NCBI GenBank assembly: GCA_027313505.1
Contig: DAHVDN010000023.1
Span: forward strand, 1 to 46,729
DNA from: Candidatus Dormiibacterota bacterium
GTDB lineage: Bacteria; Chloroflexota; Dormibacteria; Aeolococcales; Bog-877
DNA length: 46,729 bases
Direction of reading: 5' to 3'
How positions within the stretch are numbered: the stretch's first letter is position 1; every line of letters begins with the position of its first letter. Below the pieces are notes generated by a model. It was not told the origin of the DNA. It made no database searches and saw nothing but the letters and a program-made list of their open reading frames with translations. The position numbers were made by a program, and so were the translations under genes. Shown here piece by piece: positions 32,898 through 41,786 of the stretch.

Positions 32898-33866
32898 ATG
32901 CGAGTAGCGGTGACCGGCGGAACTGGCTTTGTCGGTTCTCATCTAGTCCCCACGCTGCTGGCGTCCGGGCACGAGATCCGGGTGATCGGGCGCGGGACGC
33001 GCTCGACCACCCTTCCCTCTGGGCTCGCTCCGACCTTTGGCGATGTCCTCACCGGCGCTGGGCTGGCGGAGGCGTTTCAGGATGCGGACGTGGTGGTCAA
33101 CCTCGTCGCTGTCATCCGCAATCAGGGACTCCAAACCTTCGAGTCGGTCAACGCCCAGGGAACAGCCCATGTGGTGGAGGCGGCGCAGCGCGCCGGCGTT
33201 CGCCGCTTGGTCCAGCTGTCAGCGATCGGCGCAGATCCCGACCCGACCTTCCCCTACCTCTTCAGCAAGTGGCAGGGAGAGCAGTGGATAAGGGGAAGTG
33301 GGCTGGAGTGGGTGGTCTTGCGCTCGTCGGTCATCTTTGGAGAGCGCGATGGCTTCTTCAGCCTGTTGGCCAAAGCCATCAGCCTGCCCGCACCGTTTTT
33401 GGTAGTACCGGGCGACGGGACCGCCATTTTCCAGCCGATCGCGGCCGAAGACGTCGCAAGGTGTCTACGTGCCGCCGTTGAGGACGAAGACCGGATCGGT
33501 CAGATCTATGAAGTCGGCGGCCCGGAGCATCTCACCTTGGAACAGATCACGATGCTGGTGGCGGCGGCCACCGGGAAGGAGTGGTTCGGGATAGCCAGGC
33601 GCCGCCCTCTACACCTGGATCCGCGTCTGCTTCGGCCAGGCGCCATCGTGATGGACAAGATCATGCCCAACCCACTGGTGACCCCCCAGCAGTTGGACAT
33701 GCTGGTCAAGCCCAACATCACCGCTCGCGACGCCGTGGAGACGGGGTTCGGGTTCGAGCCGTCACGGCTGGCTCCCAACCTCGGATACCTCCGCAAGCAG
33801 AAGCGCTGGCCCTTCACCCTGCTCGACCAGGGTAATGCGCGCATGAAACCGCCACCTGCGATTTGA
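32898..33866 (+). CDS. NDUFA9-like NAD(P)-binding protein (atypical SDR)
   Basis: A 322-residue atypical short-chain dehydrogenase like the complex-I NDUFA9 subfamily. The nucleotide-binding start VAVTGGTGFVGSHLV (3-17) is followed by DVVVNLVAV, RRLVQLSAIGADPD, YLFSKWQGE, and a C-terminal part with FGERDGFFSLLAKA and VVPGDGTAIFQPIAAEDVA. The YxxxK element is YLFSK, so some catalytic geometry may remain. Such proteins may bind NAD(P)H and quinone-associated partners; function here is inferred only from the family. A GGAGG-type Shine-Dalgarno lies 6 nt before the ATG. It starts 28 bp after HU. Confidence 0.85.
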   Translation: MRVAVTGGTGFVGSHLVPTLLASGHEIRVIGRGTRSTTLPSGLAPTFGDVLTGAGLAEAFQDADVVVNLVAVIRNQGLQTFESVNAQGTAHVVEAAQRAGVRRLVQLSAIGADPDPTFPYLFSKWQGEQWIRGSGLEWVVLRSSVIFGERDGFFSLLAKAISLPAPFLVVPGDGTAIFQPIAAEDVARCLRAAVEDEDRIGQIYEVGGPEHLTLEQITMLVAAATGKEWFGIARRRPLHLDPRLLRPGAIVMDKIMPNPLVTPQQLDMLVKPNITARDAVETGFGFEPSRLAPNLGYLRKQKRWPFTLLDQGNARMKPPPAI

Positions 33867-33927
33867 CACCTTCAGCAAGCCAGGGGCTTAGGGCAGAGAT
33901 GCACCTGCCAGAGCGGGTGAGCTCAGC

Positions 33928-33961
33928 CCTCATCCCGGACGATCTGAGAACGAGGATGAGG
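33928..33961. terminator. Stem-loop downstream of the SDR gene
   Basis: CCTCATCC (33928-33935) pairs with GGATGAGG (33954-33961) over an 18-nt loop, 60 bp past the SDR stop and about 80 bp before SCP2. No U-tract; it may end or attenuate transcription. Confidence 0.35.
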
Positions 33962-34038
33962 TCCGCGAGCTGACCTTCCCCTGTCGAGAATTACAGTTCG
34001 AACACCTCGCCTAGGGCGGGAGTTGAGGAGACCCGAAG

Positions 34039-34377
34039 ATGGCTGAGACAGAGTTGACCCCGCAGGAAGTCATGGACCGAATCCCGTCGGCCTTCCAACC
34101 GGAGAAGGCTCAGGGAGTTACGGCGACATTCCAGTGGGACATCTCCGGCGCGCTGGGCGGTCGCTGGTTCGTGGAGATCAAGGATGGGACCTGTGTGGTT
34201 CAGAATGGTGACTCCCCAAAGCCCAACATCACCATCACGATTGGAGACGAGAACTTCGTCAAGTTGATCTCCGGGCGATTGGACGGGACAATGGCCTTCA
34301 TGACCGGCAAGCTCAAGGTCAAGGGTGACATGGGTCTTGCGATGAAACTCCCCCAGCTTTTTAGGCTGGGCAGCTGA
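34039..34377 (+). CDS. SCP2 sterol-binding-domain protein
   Basis: A 112-residue single-domain SCP2 (sterol carrier protein 2) protein. The fold runs TPQEVMDRIPSAFQPEKAQG, then beta strands with TATFQWDISG, GGRWFVEIKDG and PNITITIGDENFVKLISGRLDG, ending MAFMTGKLKVKGDMGLAMKLPQLF. SCP2 domains bind lipids or acyl chains in a hydrophobic tunnel; a specific ligand cannot be assigned. A GAGGAG (34025-34030) gives a clear Shine-Dalgarno, 8 nt before the ATG. It converges on the AdnB-like gene. Confidence 0.92.
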   Translation: MAETELTPQEVMDRIPSAFQPEKAQGVTATFQWDISGALGGRWFVEIKDGTCVVQNGDSPKPNITITIGDENFVKLISGRLDGTMAFMTGKLKVKGDMGLAMKLPQLFRLGS

Positions 34378-34414
34378 CCTGCCGCACTGCGGCCTGAGAG
34401 CCGCAAGTCAGCTG
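34371..34414. terminator. Nested hairpin between convergent SCP2 and AdnB-like genes
   Basis: Outer arms CAGCTGAC (34371-34378) and GTCAGCTG (34407-34414) pair perfectly over 8 bp; inner arms GCGGC (34389-34393) and GCCGC (34400-34404) add a second stem. It fills the gap between the SCP2 stop (34377) and the AdnB-like stop (34416), suiting a bidirectional terminator. No U-run is seen. Confidence 0.5.
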
Positions 34415-34415
34415 C

Positions 34416-37400
34416 TCAGTTGACCCCCTTGCCGACTACCTCTGTCCACGCTCGAGGTAGTCGTTCGGGGCAGATGGGTTCGAACGGACAGTCTGCGCAC
34501 GGACGCTCCGGGTGCCCGAGAGCGGACAGGTCCCCGGATGAGCGCAGCTTCAGGGCTAAGGCCTCAGCCCAGTTCAAACTGGACCTCATCGCCTCCTTGC
34601 TGCACTCCACAGAGACGACTTCACGGGACCTCAGGACCACCAGGCCGGCCGAGGTAGTAGGCACGGGGGGCGGCTGAGCTGCGTCCAGGGCCATCGTGTA
34701 AAGGCGCAATTGGTGAGAATAGACCGTCAACTGATCGACGCTCAGCCCGCGGTCGGTCTTGTAGTCAAGCACCAGCCGACTTCCGTCCTCCTGCTTCGCC
34801 ACTCGGTCCACCACACCGACCAGTGGAGGGACTCCAGCGCCGGCCCAGCCCCGCCAGAAAAAGGGAAGCTCCGTAGCCAGCGTTGGCAGCCGGGCCACCT
34901 CCATCTCGCAGTATCCGCGCAGCATCTCGACTGCCTGTTCAACCTCTGGCGCCGGCAGCCCACGCCCCAGCTCTTCGGCGATCCTCTGAACCGACGCGCT
35001 CGAAGGGCCAGAGTCCCGGTCGGTCCTGTGGGCGCGTTCCAGAACCTGGTGGACCAAGGATCCAAGCTCCCGCGACCGGTCGGGGCCCTCGGATCCTGAA
35101 GGCTGACCCGGTGGTTGAAACCGTGCGACGTGCCGGAACCAGTATTGGCGCGGACATAGCTCCAGCATCCGCAGCCCGCTGAAGCTCACCCGAGCGGGCG
35201 CTGGTAGCCGGTTCGGGGGTGACAGTGCCGAAGAAGCCTCCAGTTGCTCCCATGTCTGGGACAGTGATTCAAGGTCAGCAACCCTCGGGTCTACAGGTGC
35301 TTCCGGTTGCGGAGTGCTGAACTTTGTGGCCCCAGGATCTGAGCTCCAGGGCAGCTGCACCGAGTCGGGAAATCCCGGAAGTGCCTGCACCCAGTCCTCC
35401 CCTACCGCCAGAGCGCTCACGAGTTCCCCAAACTCCCCGCTTATGACCGACCCCTCCCAACACTTAGCCACCAGCTCGTCAACGGACTCCACCTCAGCAG
35501 TTGCCCCCGTCCTGGTGGTGGAGACGAGTAGCAGGTCCCGGGCACGGGTCATGGCCACGTAGACCAACCGGCGGTGCTCCTCACTACCGACCCTCGCGTC
35601 CGCGGTTGACTTCCATCGCTGCCCGGCCGCGGTGGCTTTACCGGCGACCGAGGGCATGACCACGCAGCCATCTCCTCGATCCCAAACCACCGCTGGACGA
35701 GCGCGCTGGTGATGGGGGCGGCAGTCCGCCAGCACCACCACCGGCCACTCCAGCCCCTTGGCCCTGTGAATGGTGCTGAGGGTGACCACGGGACGATCGT
35801 CCAACGGCGGGGGTTCAGCCCGACCGCTCACCGCGGCCATGGTGGCGAGCCTCTCCAGGAACTGGGGCAATCCCAACCATGAGCCTTCAGCCTGAGCGGA
35901 CACGGCGATCCGGATGAGGGACCGCAGCGACGCCAACGCCCTTTTTCCGTCCTCCAGATCTTTGAGAGCTCGAGCTTCGTGGTAAGTCACAAGCCCACTT
36001 GCTGAGAGCGCCTCCGAGACCAACTGTGGAGCTCCCATGACCCTTGAGGAGGCGTGCAGGTCCTCCGCCGTCGAGAGAAGCCTCCTCACTCTGACGGCCA
36101 AGTCCGGGGCCAGACCGCTGGTGGGTAGGGCCGACTCGATGCGATCTCGGATGGACCGCCCAGCTGCTCCGGAGCGGGTACAAAGTCGCAGCATCTCAGA
36201 GTCACCGACCCTGATCCACGCGCTCTGCATGACCCGGATCCAAGCCAGGTCGTCCCCTGGGTCGGCGGTCAGCCGAAGGAGCGCCAGGGCATCTTTGATC
36301 TCCGGCCTTTGGAGCAACCCCCCGGTCGCCGTCCGAAACGGAATGCCCCGGCGTCTAAGCGCTTCCTCTAGGGGGACGCCTAGCTTTGAGAAGGTGTACG
36401 CCAGCACCGCCATCTCTCCATAGCCCACCCTCCGCAGCTCCCCCCCCCTTCCCGGAATGCCATCCTGGTGGCACGTCGCCAAGAACTGGGCGATGCCTTC
36501 GGCCTCACGGTCGTGGTCTGGAGCAAAGCCCAGAAGGACAGGTGGCTCTTGGCCCTCCTGGCGAACCCCTTCCATCGGGAGGTCAGCTGCAAACTGCTGG
36601 TCCGCCCGGATCACATGGTCGGCGGCGGCGAGAATGGGTCGGAGCGAGCGGTGGTTCTGGAACAGGCGCAGGCACCGACCGGGGGCAGCATCCATGATGC
36701 CTGGCTTGGCATCCCGAAAGGCGAAGATGGACTGCCGAGCGTCTCCCACCACGAAGAGCTTCTGGCGCCGGCTCCCCACCAACTGGTCCAGCAACGCGCT
36801 CTGGACAGCACTGGTGTCCTGAAACTCGTCGACTATGACCAATCGAAAGTTGTCATGACACCAGTTCCTCAGCGCACTGGATTGAGTCAGGGCGGTGAGG
36901 GCCAGCCGGAGCAGCCCGTCGAAGTCGACGGATCGCTGCGAGGAGAGGCGCCACTCATACTCCTGCCACGCGGCCAGGGTCACCTCCAGGGCCAGGCGAT
37001 GCCAGCTGAGCTCATCCGCCGGATCCCCATCGCTGGCGAAGCGGCCGTACGCTGCGCTCGACAGCCGACGACATTCGTCAGGAGTCAGCTCGGTCGATCG
37101 CAGCCTCGACACCGCGTCCACGACCCCGTTGGAGACCGCGAGCAGCCCGCGCGGGTGCAGCTGCCGAGGGAAGAGGGAACGAATCCTCTGGTTGCGGGGG
37201 AGTTCGTCGCGCACCTTTTGAGCCGCTCTCTCAAGTTCCATTCTGGCCTCGACGTCATCCAGAGTGCGAAGGTCCCTAGGCAGCTGGGCCAGGTATGAGT
37301 GCTCAGAGATGAGGCGGCGTGCAACGTGGTGGAAGGTACCGATCCAGGCACCGTCTAGGACTCCCGAACCCGGCCCCGACCAGCCGACCTCTGCCAGGGT

Positions 37401-37637
37401 GGATGAGATTCTCTGACTGAGCTCCTCCGCCGCCCGCTCGGTGAAGGTGACCGCGAGAATTTGGGATGGCAGGAGCTCATCCAGAACCCCAAGTCCATAG
37501 AGGGCGGCCATCGTGGTCGTCTTCCCGCTGCCCGCAGCCGCCAGGACCTTGATGGGTCCTAGTCCCCGTTCGCCGACGATCCGCTGCTGGTCCTCGGTCA
37601 GCCTCGCGACAAGTCTGGCTTTGAGTTCTTGGCTCAA
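34416..37637 (-). CDS. adnB: AdnB-like helicase-nuclease (UvrD motor + RecB nuclease)
   Basis: A 1073-residue helicase-nuclease. The UvrD/SF1A motor has the Q-motif LTEDQQRIV, Walker A AAAGSGKT (33-40), ILAVTFTERAAEELSQRI, the DEFQDT box, FVVGDARQSIFAFR, TLSTIHRAKGLEWPVV and VYVAMTRARDLLL. The C-terminal PD-(D/E)XK nuclease has an early FSGLRMLELCP cysteine, GVVDRV, LVLDYKTDRG and a late CADCPFEPIC, together a four-cysteine Fe-S cluster. This build, with a second motor-nuclease protein next door, matches mycobacterial AdnAB better than AddAB or RecBCD. It would resect double-strand breaks. The TTG start (37635-37637) overlaps the upstream stop as TTGA. Confidence 0.87.
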   Translation of the reverse strand: MSQELKARLVARLTEDQQRIVGERGLGPIKVLAAAGSGKTTTMAALYGLGVLDELLPSQILAVTFTERAAEELSQRISSTLAEVGWSGPGSGVLDGAWIGTFHHVARRLISEHSYLAQLPRDLRTLDDVEARMELERAAQKVRDELPRNQRIRSLFPRQLHPRGLLAVSNGVVDAVSRLRSTELTPDECRRLSSAAYGRFASDGDPADELSWHRLALEVTLAAWQEYEWRLSSQRSVDFDGLLRLALTALTQSSALRNWCHDNFRLVIVDEFQDTSAVQSALLDQLVGSRRQKLFVVGDARQSIFAFRDAKPGIMDAAPGRCLRLFQNHRSLRPILAAADHVIRADQQFAADLPMEGVRQEGQEPPVLLGFAPDHDREAEGIAQFLATCHQDGIPGRGGELRRVGYGEMAVLAYTFSKLGVPLEEALRRRGIPFRTATGGLLQRPEIKDALALLRLTADPGDDLAWIRVMQSAWIRVGDSEMLRLCTRSGAAGRSIRDRIESALPTSGLAPDLAVRVRRLLSTAEDLHASSRVMGAPQLVSEALSASGLVTYHEARALKDLEDGKRALASLRSLIRIAVSAQAEGSWLGLPQFLERLATMAAVSGRAEPPPLDDRPVVTLSTIHRAKGLEWPVVVLADCRPHHQRARPAVVWDRGDGCVVMPSVAGKATAAGQRWKSTADARVGSEEHRRLVYVAMTRARDLLLVSTTRTGATAEVESVDELVAKCWEGSVISGEFGELVSALAVGEDWVQALPGFPDSVQLPWSSDPGATKFSTPQPEAPVDPRVADLESLSQTWEQLEASSALSPPNRLPAPARVSFSGLRMLELCPRQYWFRHVARFQPPGQPSGSEGPDRSRELGSLVHQVLERAHRTDRDSGPSSASVQRIAEELGRGLPAPEVEQAVEMLRGYCEMEVARLPTLATELPFFWRGWAGAGVPPLVGVVDRVAKQEDGSRLVLDYKTDRGLSVDQLTVYSHQLRLYTMALDAAQPPPVPTTSAGLVVLRSREVVSVECSKEAMRSSLNWAEALALKLRSSGDLSALGHPERPCADCPFEPICPERLPRAWTEVVGKGVN

Positions 37638-40600
37638 GGTCTCGACCTGGGGAGCAGCACCGTTGGGCCGACGGTCCCTTCCCCATCGCAGCAGGCCTCA
37701 AGAGGGCAACCACGATGGTCACGACAGGTGTGCTCGCCGTGACGAGGCGCCGCTGGAAACCGTCCTTCAATGATCAGCTCCGCCTGGCGCTGCAAATCTG
37801 TCTCCAGTCGGTCAAGCTGCTCCCAGCTGAGATCGGCAAGGCCGCCTGAAGCGGCGGGCGCGGTGCCAACCAGCCGGAAGCCCTTGGTCACCAGAGAGCG
37901 CTTTCGGCCCGGTTCGGCGCCGACGTACCAGTTGCGGGCCAGACTCGGGCTTCCACCGTCGATCAGATGCTCGAAGGCCCCAGACCTGGCAGCCATCAAA
38001 TAGATCGGCAGCTGCCAGTCGCTGGGTCCTTCTTCCTCAGTTCCAAAAAGCTGTCGAGTAAGGCCGGGGACGCTCGGCAGGTCCGAGGTGGCGGTCTTGT
38101 AATCAACCACCTCCAGCGACCCGTCTTCGTGTCGCCAGAGAGCATCCACCTTGCCCGTGAAACGCAGGGGGCCGCGCTCTACTTGAAAGCGAACTTCGCT
38201 CGCGAGCTGGCGGCCATGGTCTTCGCTGCCCACGACCAGGGTCGCCCAGCGGACGATCATCTGTCTAAGCCAGATCTCTACGAACAGAGAGAGAAGGGGA
38301 TCAACCAAACGAAAGCGCACCTCTGGCATGAGCTCCTGAGTCACAATCAGCTGCGCTGCTGAGATAAAGGAATCGGAATCCCGGCTGGACGCGAGCCGGC
38401 GCTGGTGGGCCAGCTCAAGCAATCGATGTGCCGCGATTCCCAATACCAAGGGGGCGGAGTCTCTCTGCCTTGGACGCAGCAGCCCGTAATAGTGCAATCG
38501 AGGGCAGGCTAGCCAAGCCCGAACTGAGGTGGCGCTGAGATCAGAGCCCGGCAGCGCCTCCGAGCCAACTATCGGGTCCCAGGGTGCAAGGCACCCGGCC
38601 AGAGTTTCGACCCGCTCCTGAAATGGCGGGCTCGCGGCAATGACTTCCCTGGGGGAAGGGCCAGTTAATGAGGAGGCTGCGAGGGCGACGCAGTCCTGGC
38701 GCGTTACGGGAAAGGCGCGGGGCGCAGGCACTTCCCCGAAGCCCGAGGCGGCCAGCTGGGCGAGAAGAAAGCTCGGCTTACACTCCCGCTCCCCGACCCG
38801 CCGGCTCCAAGACACCGTCGTCTGCTCGGTCCCTCGGGTCAAGCCGGTGAACACCAGCCTGCGGGCTCGCTCCCTGGGATCTCCCGGCGCCGTCATCACG
38901 TCCTCCATTTCGGGGACCAACTCCACCAGACGCTCGGTCTCCTGAAAGGTGAGCGGGCCCAACCTTGACCCGGCACTGGGAACCCGGCCTTCAACCGATC
39001 CCGGTAGAAACGCCCGGCGCCAGTGCCGTCCCTTGGAGGCAAAGACCGACAGCACAGAAACCTTTGGGGTGTCGCCCGGAGCGATACCGGAGTCAGTCCA
39101 GGTCGACCGTCGTAACCCGATCTTGAGAAGGCTTGCCCACCGCGAGAGTGCCACAGTGGGCGGTCCCATCCGCTCGATCGTGTCAGCGGCAGCCGCCGAA
39201 GCCATGCCCACGTGGGCCATTTCGTCGGCGGCTTCGGAATCGGCGAGGGCCAGCTCGCAAAGACCGCTGCCCATCTCAATCTCGGCCATCAGCTTGGCAA
39301 AGTCAGCCGTCGACATGCCCACTGAGGGGTTCGGCCCCACCCAGGAGACAAGTGTCCCCCAAAGCAACGCCACCCTGAGGATCTCTTTGGGAAGGGTCTC
39401 GTGATTTTTGGCGGCCCCGATCTGAAGCAGGGAATCGGAGAGTGACTGCCCCTTTTGGGCAGCCTCTTGGCGGAACCTCCAGATATCGTCCGGATGGGCC
39501 GCCCCGGGGCCCTCGACGAGGATGGGCAGAACCGACGCGTCTGAACCGGGGTCGAGGAGCGCCCCGAACCACGCCGAGATGACCCGGACCACGAAGCCAT
39601 CCTGCCAGCGATGCCGCTCACTTTGGAATGGCACTCCAATTGCGCGCAGCGCCTCGGACAAATGACCAAGCTGGGTGGATGGGTCCCAGAGCAGAACTGC
39701 GACCTCGTCTAATGAGACCTCGCCGGCGAGCTGCGCTCGCTTAATCTCGCGTGCGACCGCAAATGCCTCATCGGTCTCGTCCGGCGCACTCCAGATCCAG
39801 CCGGTTGCGGAAGCCGACCCGCCATGCCCCAGACCGCTGATCCGGACGGCCCCCGGGAGAAGCCTCAACGGAGGTAGGCCCAGCGCCGCTCCAACATTCT
39901 CCACCCATGTGGCCCCATCCACCTGAAGAGTCCACTCCTTCGGCCGCATCGCCAAAGCGAAGGCCTCCTCGAAGAAGCGGGATGTCGGCCCATTCAGCGC
40001 CGGAAGCGCGACCCGGACGTCACCGGCCAAAACCAGACGCCGGGGCGGTGTGAGCCGTCTTCCCAGCTGGAGTATCAGGTGCCACTGGGCAGGGCTCAGG
40101 TCCTCAGCCTCGTCGACCACCAGCCAGTCCGCCCAGTCGACCAAGAGGTCCGACTGCGTCTGGAGGAGGCCAACCGCCTCCCCAACCAGATCTCTGCTGT
40201 CGCGAGCGCCCATTCTGGCCAGAGCCCCCTGGTAATTGGCCGCAACTATCGCCACTTCGGCCAGGATGCCCACCTCCCGCTGGAGCCTCTCACCCAGCAA
40301 TCCCAAACCCACAAGCGCTTGCTTTACCGCCGAGGTGAGCCCCAGGAGGTCTTCGATACATCCGGGGTCCTCTGACAGCGGGCGTAGCCGATCCAGGAGG
40401 GGCAGGGACTGACTCACCGCTTCGGTCATGGCGGTCCACTCGACCAGCCCCTGCGCGGCGGTTAGCAGTCGGTCAGGCTGCCCGCTGGCCCGCAGGACCG
40501 ACTTGGCGAGCCCTTCGTGGGTCAGGACAACAGGAGGGATGTGAGCGGCAGGCAGCATCGACTCGATCCGATCCGACATCAGTCGGACTCCGGAATGGCT

Positions 40601-40753
40601 GCGGGTTACAACCACAAACCGGCGAGGGTCGGCCCCGGCGGCTAGCCAGTCAGCCGCAAGTTGCGCGAGTACACCCGTCTTCCCCGAACCTGGGCCGCCC
40701 GTCAGGCGCGTCGGCCCAAGGAGCTCCGGTACAAGCCGATCCGAGTTTGTCAG
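37634..40753 (-). CDS. adnA: AdnA-like helicase-nuclease subunit
   Basis: About 1039 residues in the chosen reading. A Walker A motif GGPGSGKTG lies at about residues 19-27, a DEAEDLSPAQ motif II further on, then LSVFASKGRHWR and VFTGLTRGTEQT, so the motor looks complete although divergent. The nuclease domain has a cysteine in WLACPRLHYYG, FTGKVDALW, LEVVDYKTATS and the final CRDHRGCPLEACC, indicating an Fe-S nuclease like AdnB. A GTG at 40615 is the first ordinary start but would remove Walker A. Upstream to a TAA at 40832-40834 the frame has no ATG, GTG or TTG; a CTG at 40751-40753 after GGAG fits best. Either a CTG start or a sequence error is possible. It is followed by AdnB. Confidence 0.82.
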   Translation of the reverse strand: MTNSDRLVPELLGPTRLTGGPGSGKTGVLAQLAADWLAAGADPRRFVVVTRSHSGVRLMSDRIESMLPAAHIPPVVLTHEGLAKSVLRASGQPDRLLTAAQGLVEWTAMTEAVSQSLPLLDRLRPLSEDPGCIEDLLGLTSAVKQALVGLGLLGERLQREVGILAEVAIVAANYQGALARMGARDSRDLVGEAVGLLQTQSDLLVDWADWLVVDEAEDLSPAQWHLILQLGRRLTPPRRLVLAGDVRVALPALNGPTSRFFEEAFALAMRPKEWTLQVDGATWVENVGAALGLPPLRLLPGAVRISGLGHGGSASATGWIWSAPDETDEAFAVAREIKRAQLAGEVSLDEVAVLLWDPSTQLGHLSEALRAIGVPFQSERHRWQDGFVVRVISAWFGALLDPGSDASVLPILVEGPGAAHPDDIWRFRQEAAQKGQSLSDSLLQIGAAKNHETLPKEILRVALLWGTLVSWVGPNPSVGMSTADFAKLMAEIEMGSGLCELALADSEAADEMAHVGMASAAAADTIERMGPPTVALSRWASLLKIGLRRSTWTDSGIAPGDTPKVSVLSVFASKGRHWRRAFLPGSVEGRVPSAGSRLGPLTFQETERLVELVPEMEDVMTAPGDPRERARRLVFTGLTRGTEQTTVSWSRRVGERECKPSFLLAQLAASGFGEVPAPRAFPVTRQDCVALAASSLTGPSPREVIAASPPFQERVETLAGCLAPWDPIVGSEALPGSDLSATSVRAWLACPRLHYYGLLRPRQRDSAPLVLGIAAHRLLELAHQRRLASSRDSDSFISAAQLIVTQELMPEVRFRLVDPLLSLFVEIWLRQMIVRWATLVVGSEDHGRQLASEVRFQVERGPLRFTGKVDALWRHEDGSLEVVDYKTATSDLPSVPGLTRQLFGTEEEGPSDWQLPIYLMAARSGAFEHLIDGGSPSLARNWYVGAEPGRKRSLVTKGFRLVGTAPAASGGLADLSWEQLDRLETDLQRQAELIIEGRFPAAPRHGEHTCRDHRGCPLEACCDGEGTVGPTVLLPRSRP

Positions 40754-40870
40754 AGTGCTCTCCGAGGCAGCGGCTTGATCGGCCAGTCGGCGACGGGACC
40801 GGAGGTCTTGCAGCTCTCTGGGTTGATTCTCTTAATCGTAGGGCGCGCGGTCGGAGAGACGCTGGAACCG

Positions 40871-41557
40871 TCAGATCGAGTCGAACGAAACTCCCAGGGG
40901 CAGTGCCAACTCCTCCCCCTCCGGCTTCAGCGCCGCAATAACCCAATCTGGCCGGAGCAGCCGGTGCAGAGTCCGGGCCACCACGGCTGGCTCCTCACCG
41001 CGCGAAAGGCCCCCCGCAACCCCGACCAGGATCGAGACCATAAGGCGACCCAGCCCAGAACTGGGTAGCGCCGCGACCGTGTCCTTTGGACTCGACACTC
41101 CCCTGAGCATCGCCTCAGCCAGGGCCTGACCGAGCTCCGCTCTGAGCCCCTCAAGGTGACGCCTGGAAGGCCCTGAGCTGGCGTCAACCATTTGAAAGAG
41201 CAGCCGGAAAGCGCTGGGGCACTCTCGGGCGAACCTCAAGAACCCAGCGATCAGGGACTCGAAGTCACTGGGCGCTGGGGCTTCTGCGTTGAGCCCGAGC
41301 GTCTCCAGCAACACCCGACCCTGCTCTTCAACAACAGCCAGCAGCGCCTCATACCGGTTGTGAAAGTGTCGATAGACCAAGGGCTTGCTGACACCGGCCT
41401 GGGCGGCGATGGTGCTCATGGTTGTCATCTCCAGGCCTCTGGCCACGAAGGCGTTCAAACAGGCGTCCAGAAGCTGCGCGCGCCGGGCCTCCCATGGGAG
41501 CCGGCGCTGCCTGGCTGCGGCACGTCGGCTCCGCTCCTTGTTGGAAATGTGTCCCAC
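40871..41557 (-). CDS. TetR-family transcriptional regulator
   Basis: A 228-residue regulator in the reading starting at GTG 41557. The HTH region is ARRAQLLDACLNAFVARG then MSTIAAQAGVSKPLVYRHFHNRYEALLAVV, which is typical TetR_N. The C-terminal ligand domain (FRLLFQMVDASSG, GRLMVSILVGVAGGLSRG) is divergent and gives no effector. A longer frame begins at GTG 41674, but its first 40 residues are Pro/Arg-rich and unlike TetR starts. It is divergent from the redoxin-ALDH-thioesterase operon, which is its likely target, and lies just upstream of adnA. Confidence 0.82.
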   Translation of the reverse strand: MGHISNKERSRRAAARQRRLPWEARRAQLLDACLNAFVARGLEMTTMSTIAAQAGVSKPLVYRHFHNRYEALLAVVEEQGRVLLETLGLNAEAPAPSDFESLIAGFLRFARECPSAFRLLFQMVDASSGPSRRHLEGLRAELGQALAEAMLRGVSSPKDTVAALPSSGLGRLMVSILVGVAGGLSRGEEPAVVARTLHRLLRPDWVIAALKPEGEELALPLGVSFDSI

Positions 41558-41774
41558 CGCGCGGATCGTTCCGGGTGGAAGCCATGGCGCTGGCTGGCGC
41601 TGCGCCGTCACTGGGGCCACTTCCCGTGGTGGCGGAGAAAGGGAAGGGACTGCTCGAGCGGGTGGGGGACACACACTCCTGAGGCGTTCATAACGGCTGC
41701 AGCAGGTCCCATGGCAGTTCCCCTCCTTTGCGCCATTATGTGTCCTTCGAGCCCCGTCGTCGAGAGGCAGTTGC

Positions 41775-41780
41775 TACGAT
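41775..41780 (+). promoter_or_regulatory. -10 element, leaderless redoxin operon
   Basis: TACGAT, 6 nt before the ATG at 41787. It lies in the divergent region shared with the TetR gene. Confidence 0.5.
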
Positions 41781-41786
41781 GCGGCA

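Noticed and set aside
33980-34020. A second TTCGAAC-like sequence before SCP2
   Set aside because: No cloverleaf can be drawn around it, and the downstream part is the SCP2 leader.
34430-34500. TTCGAAC with palindromic flanks in the 3' end of adnB
   Set aside because: It is within the coding region for the conserved Fe-S cysteine segment.
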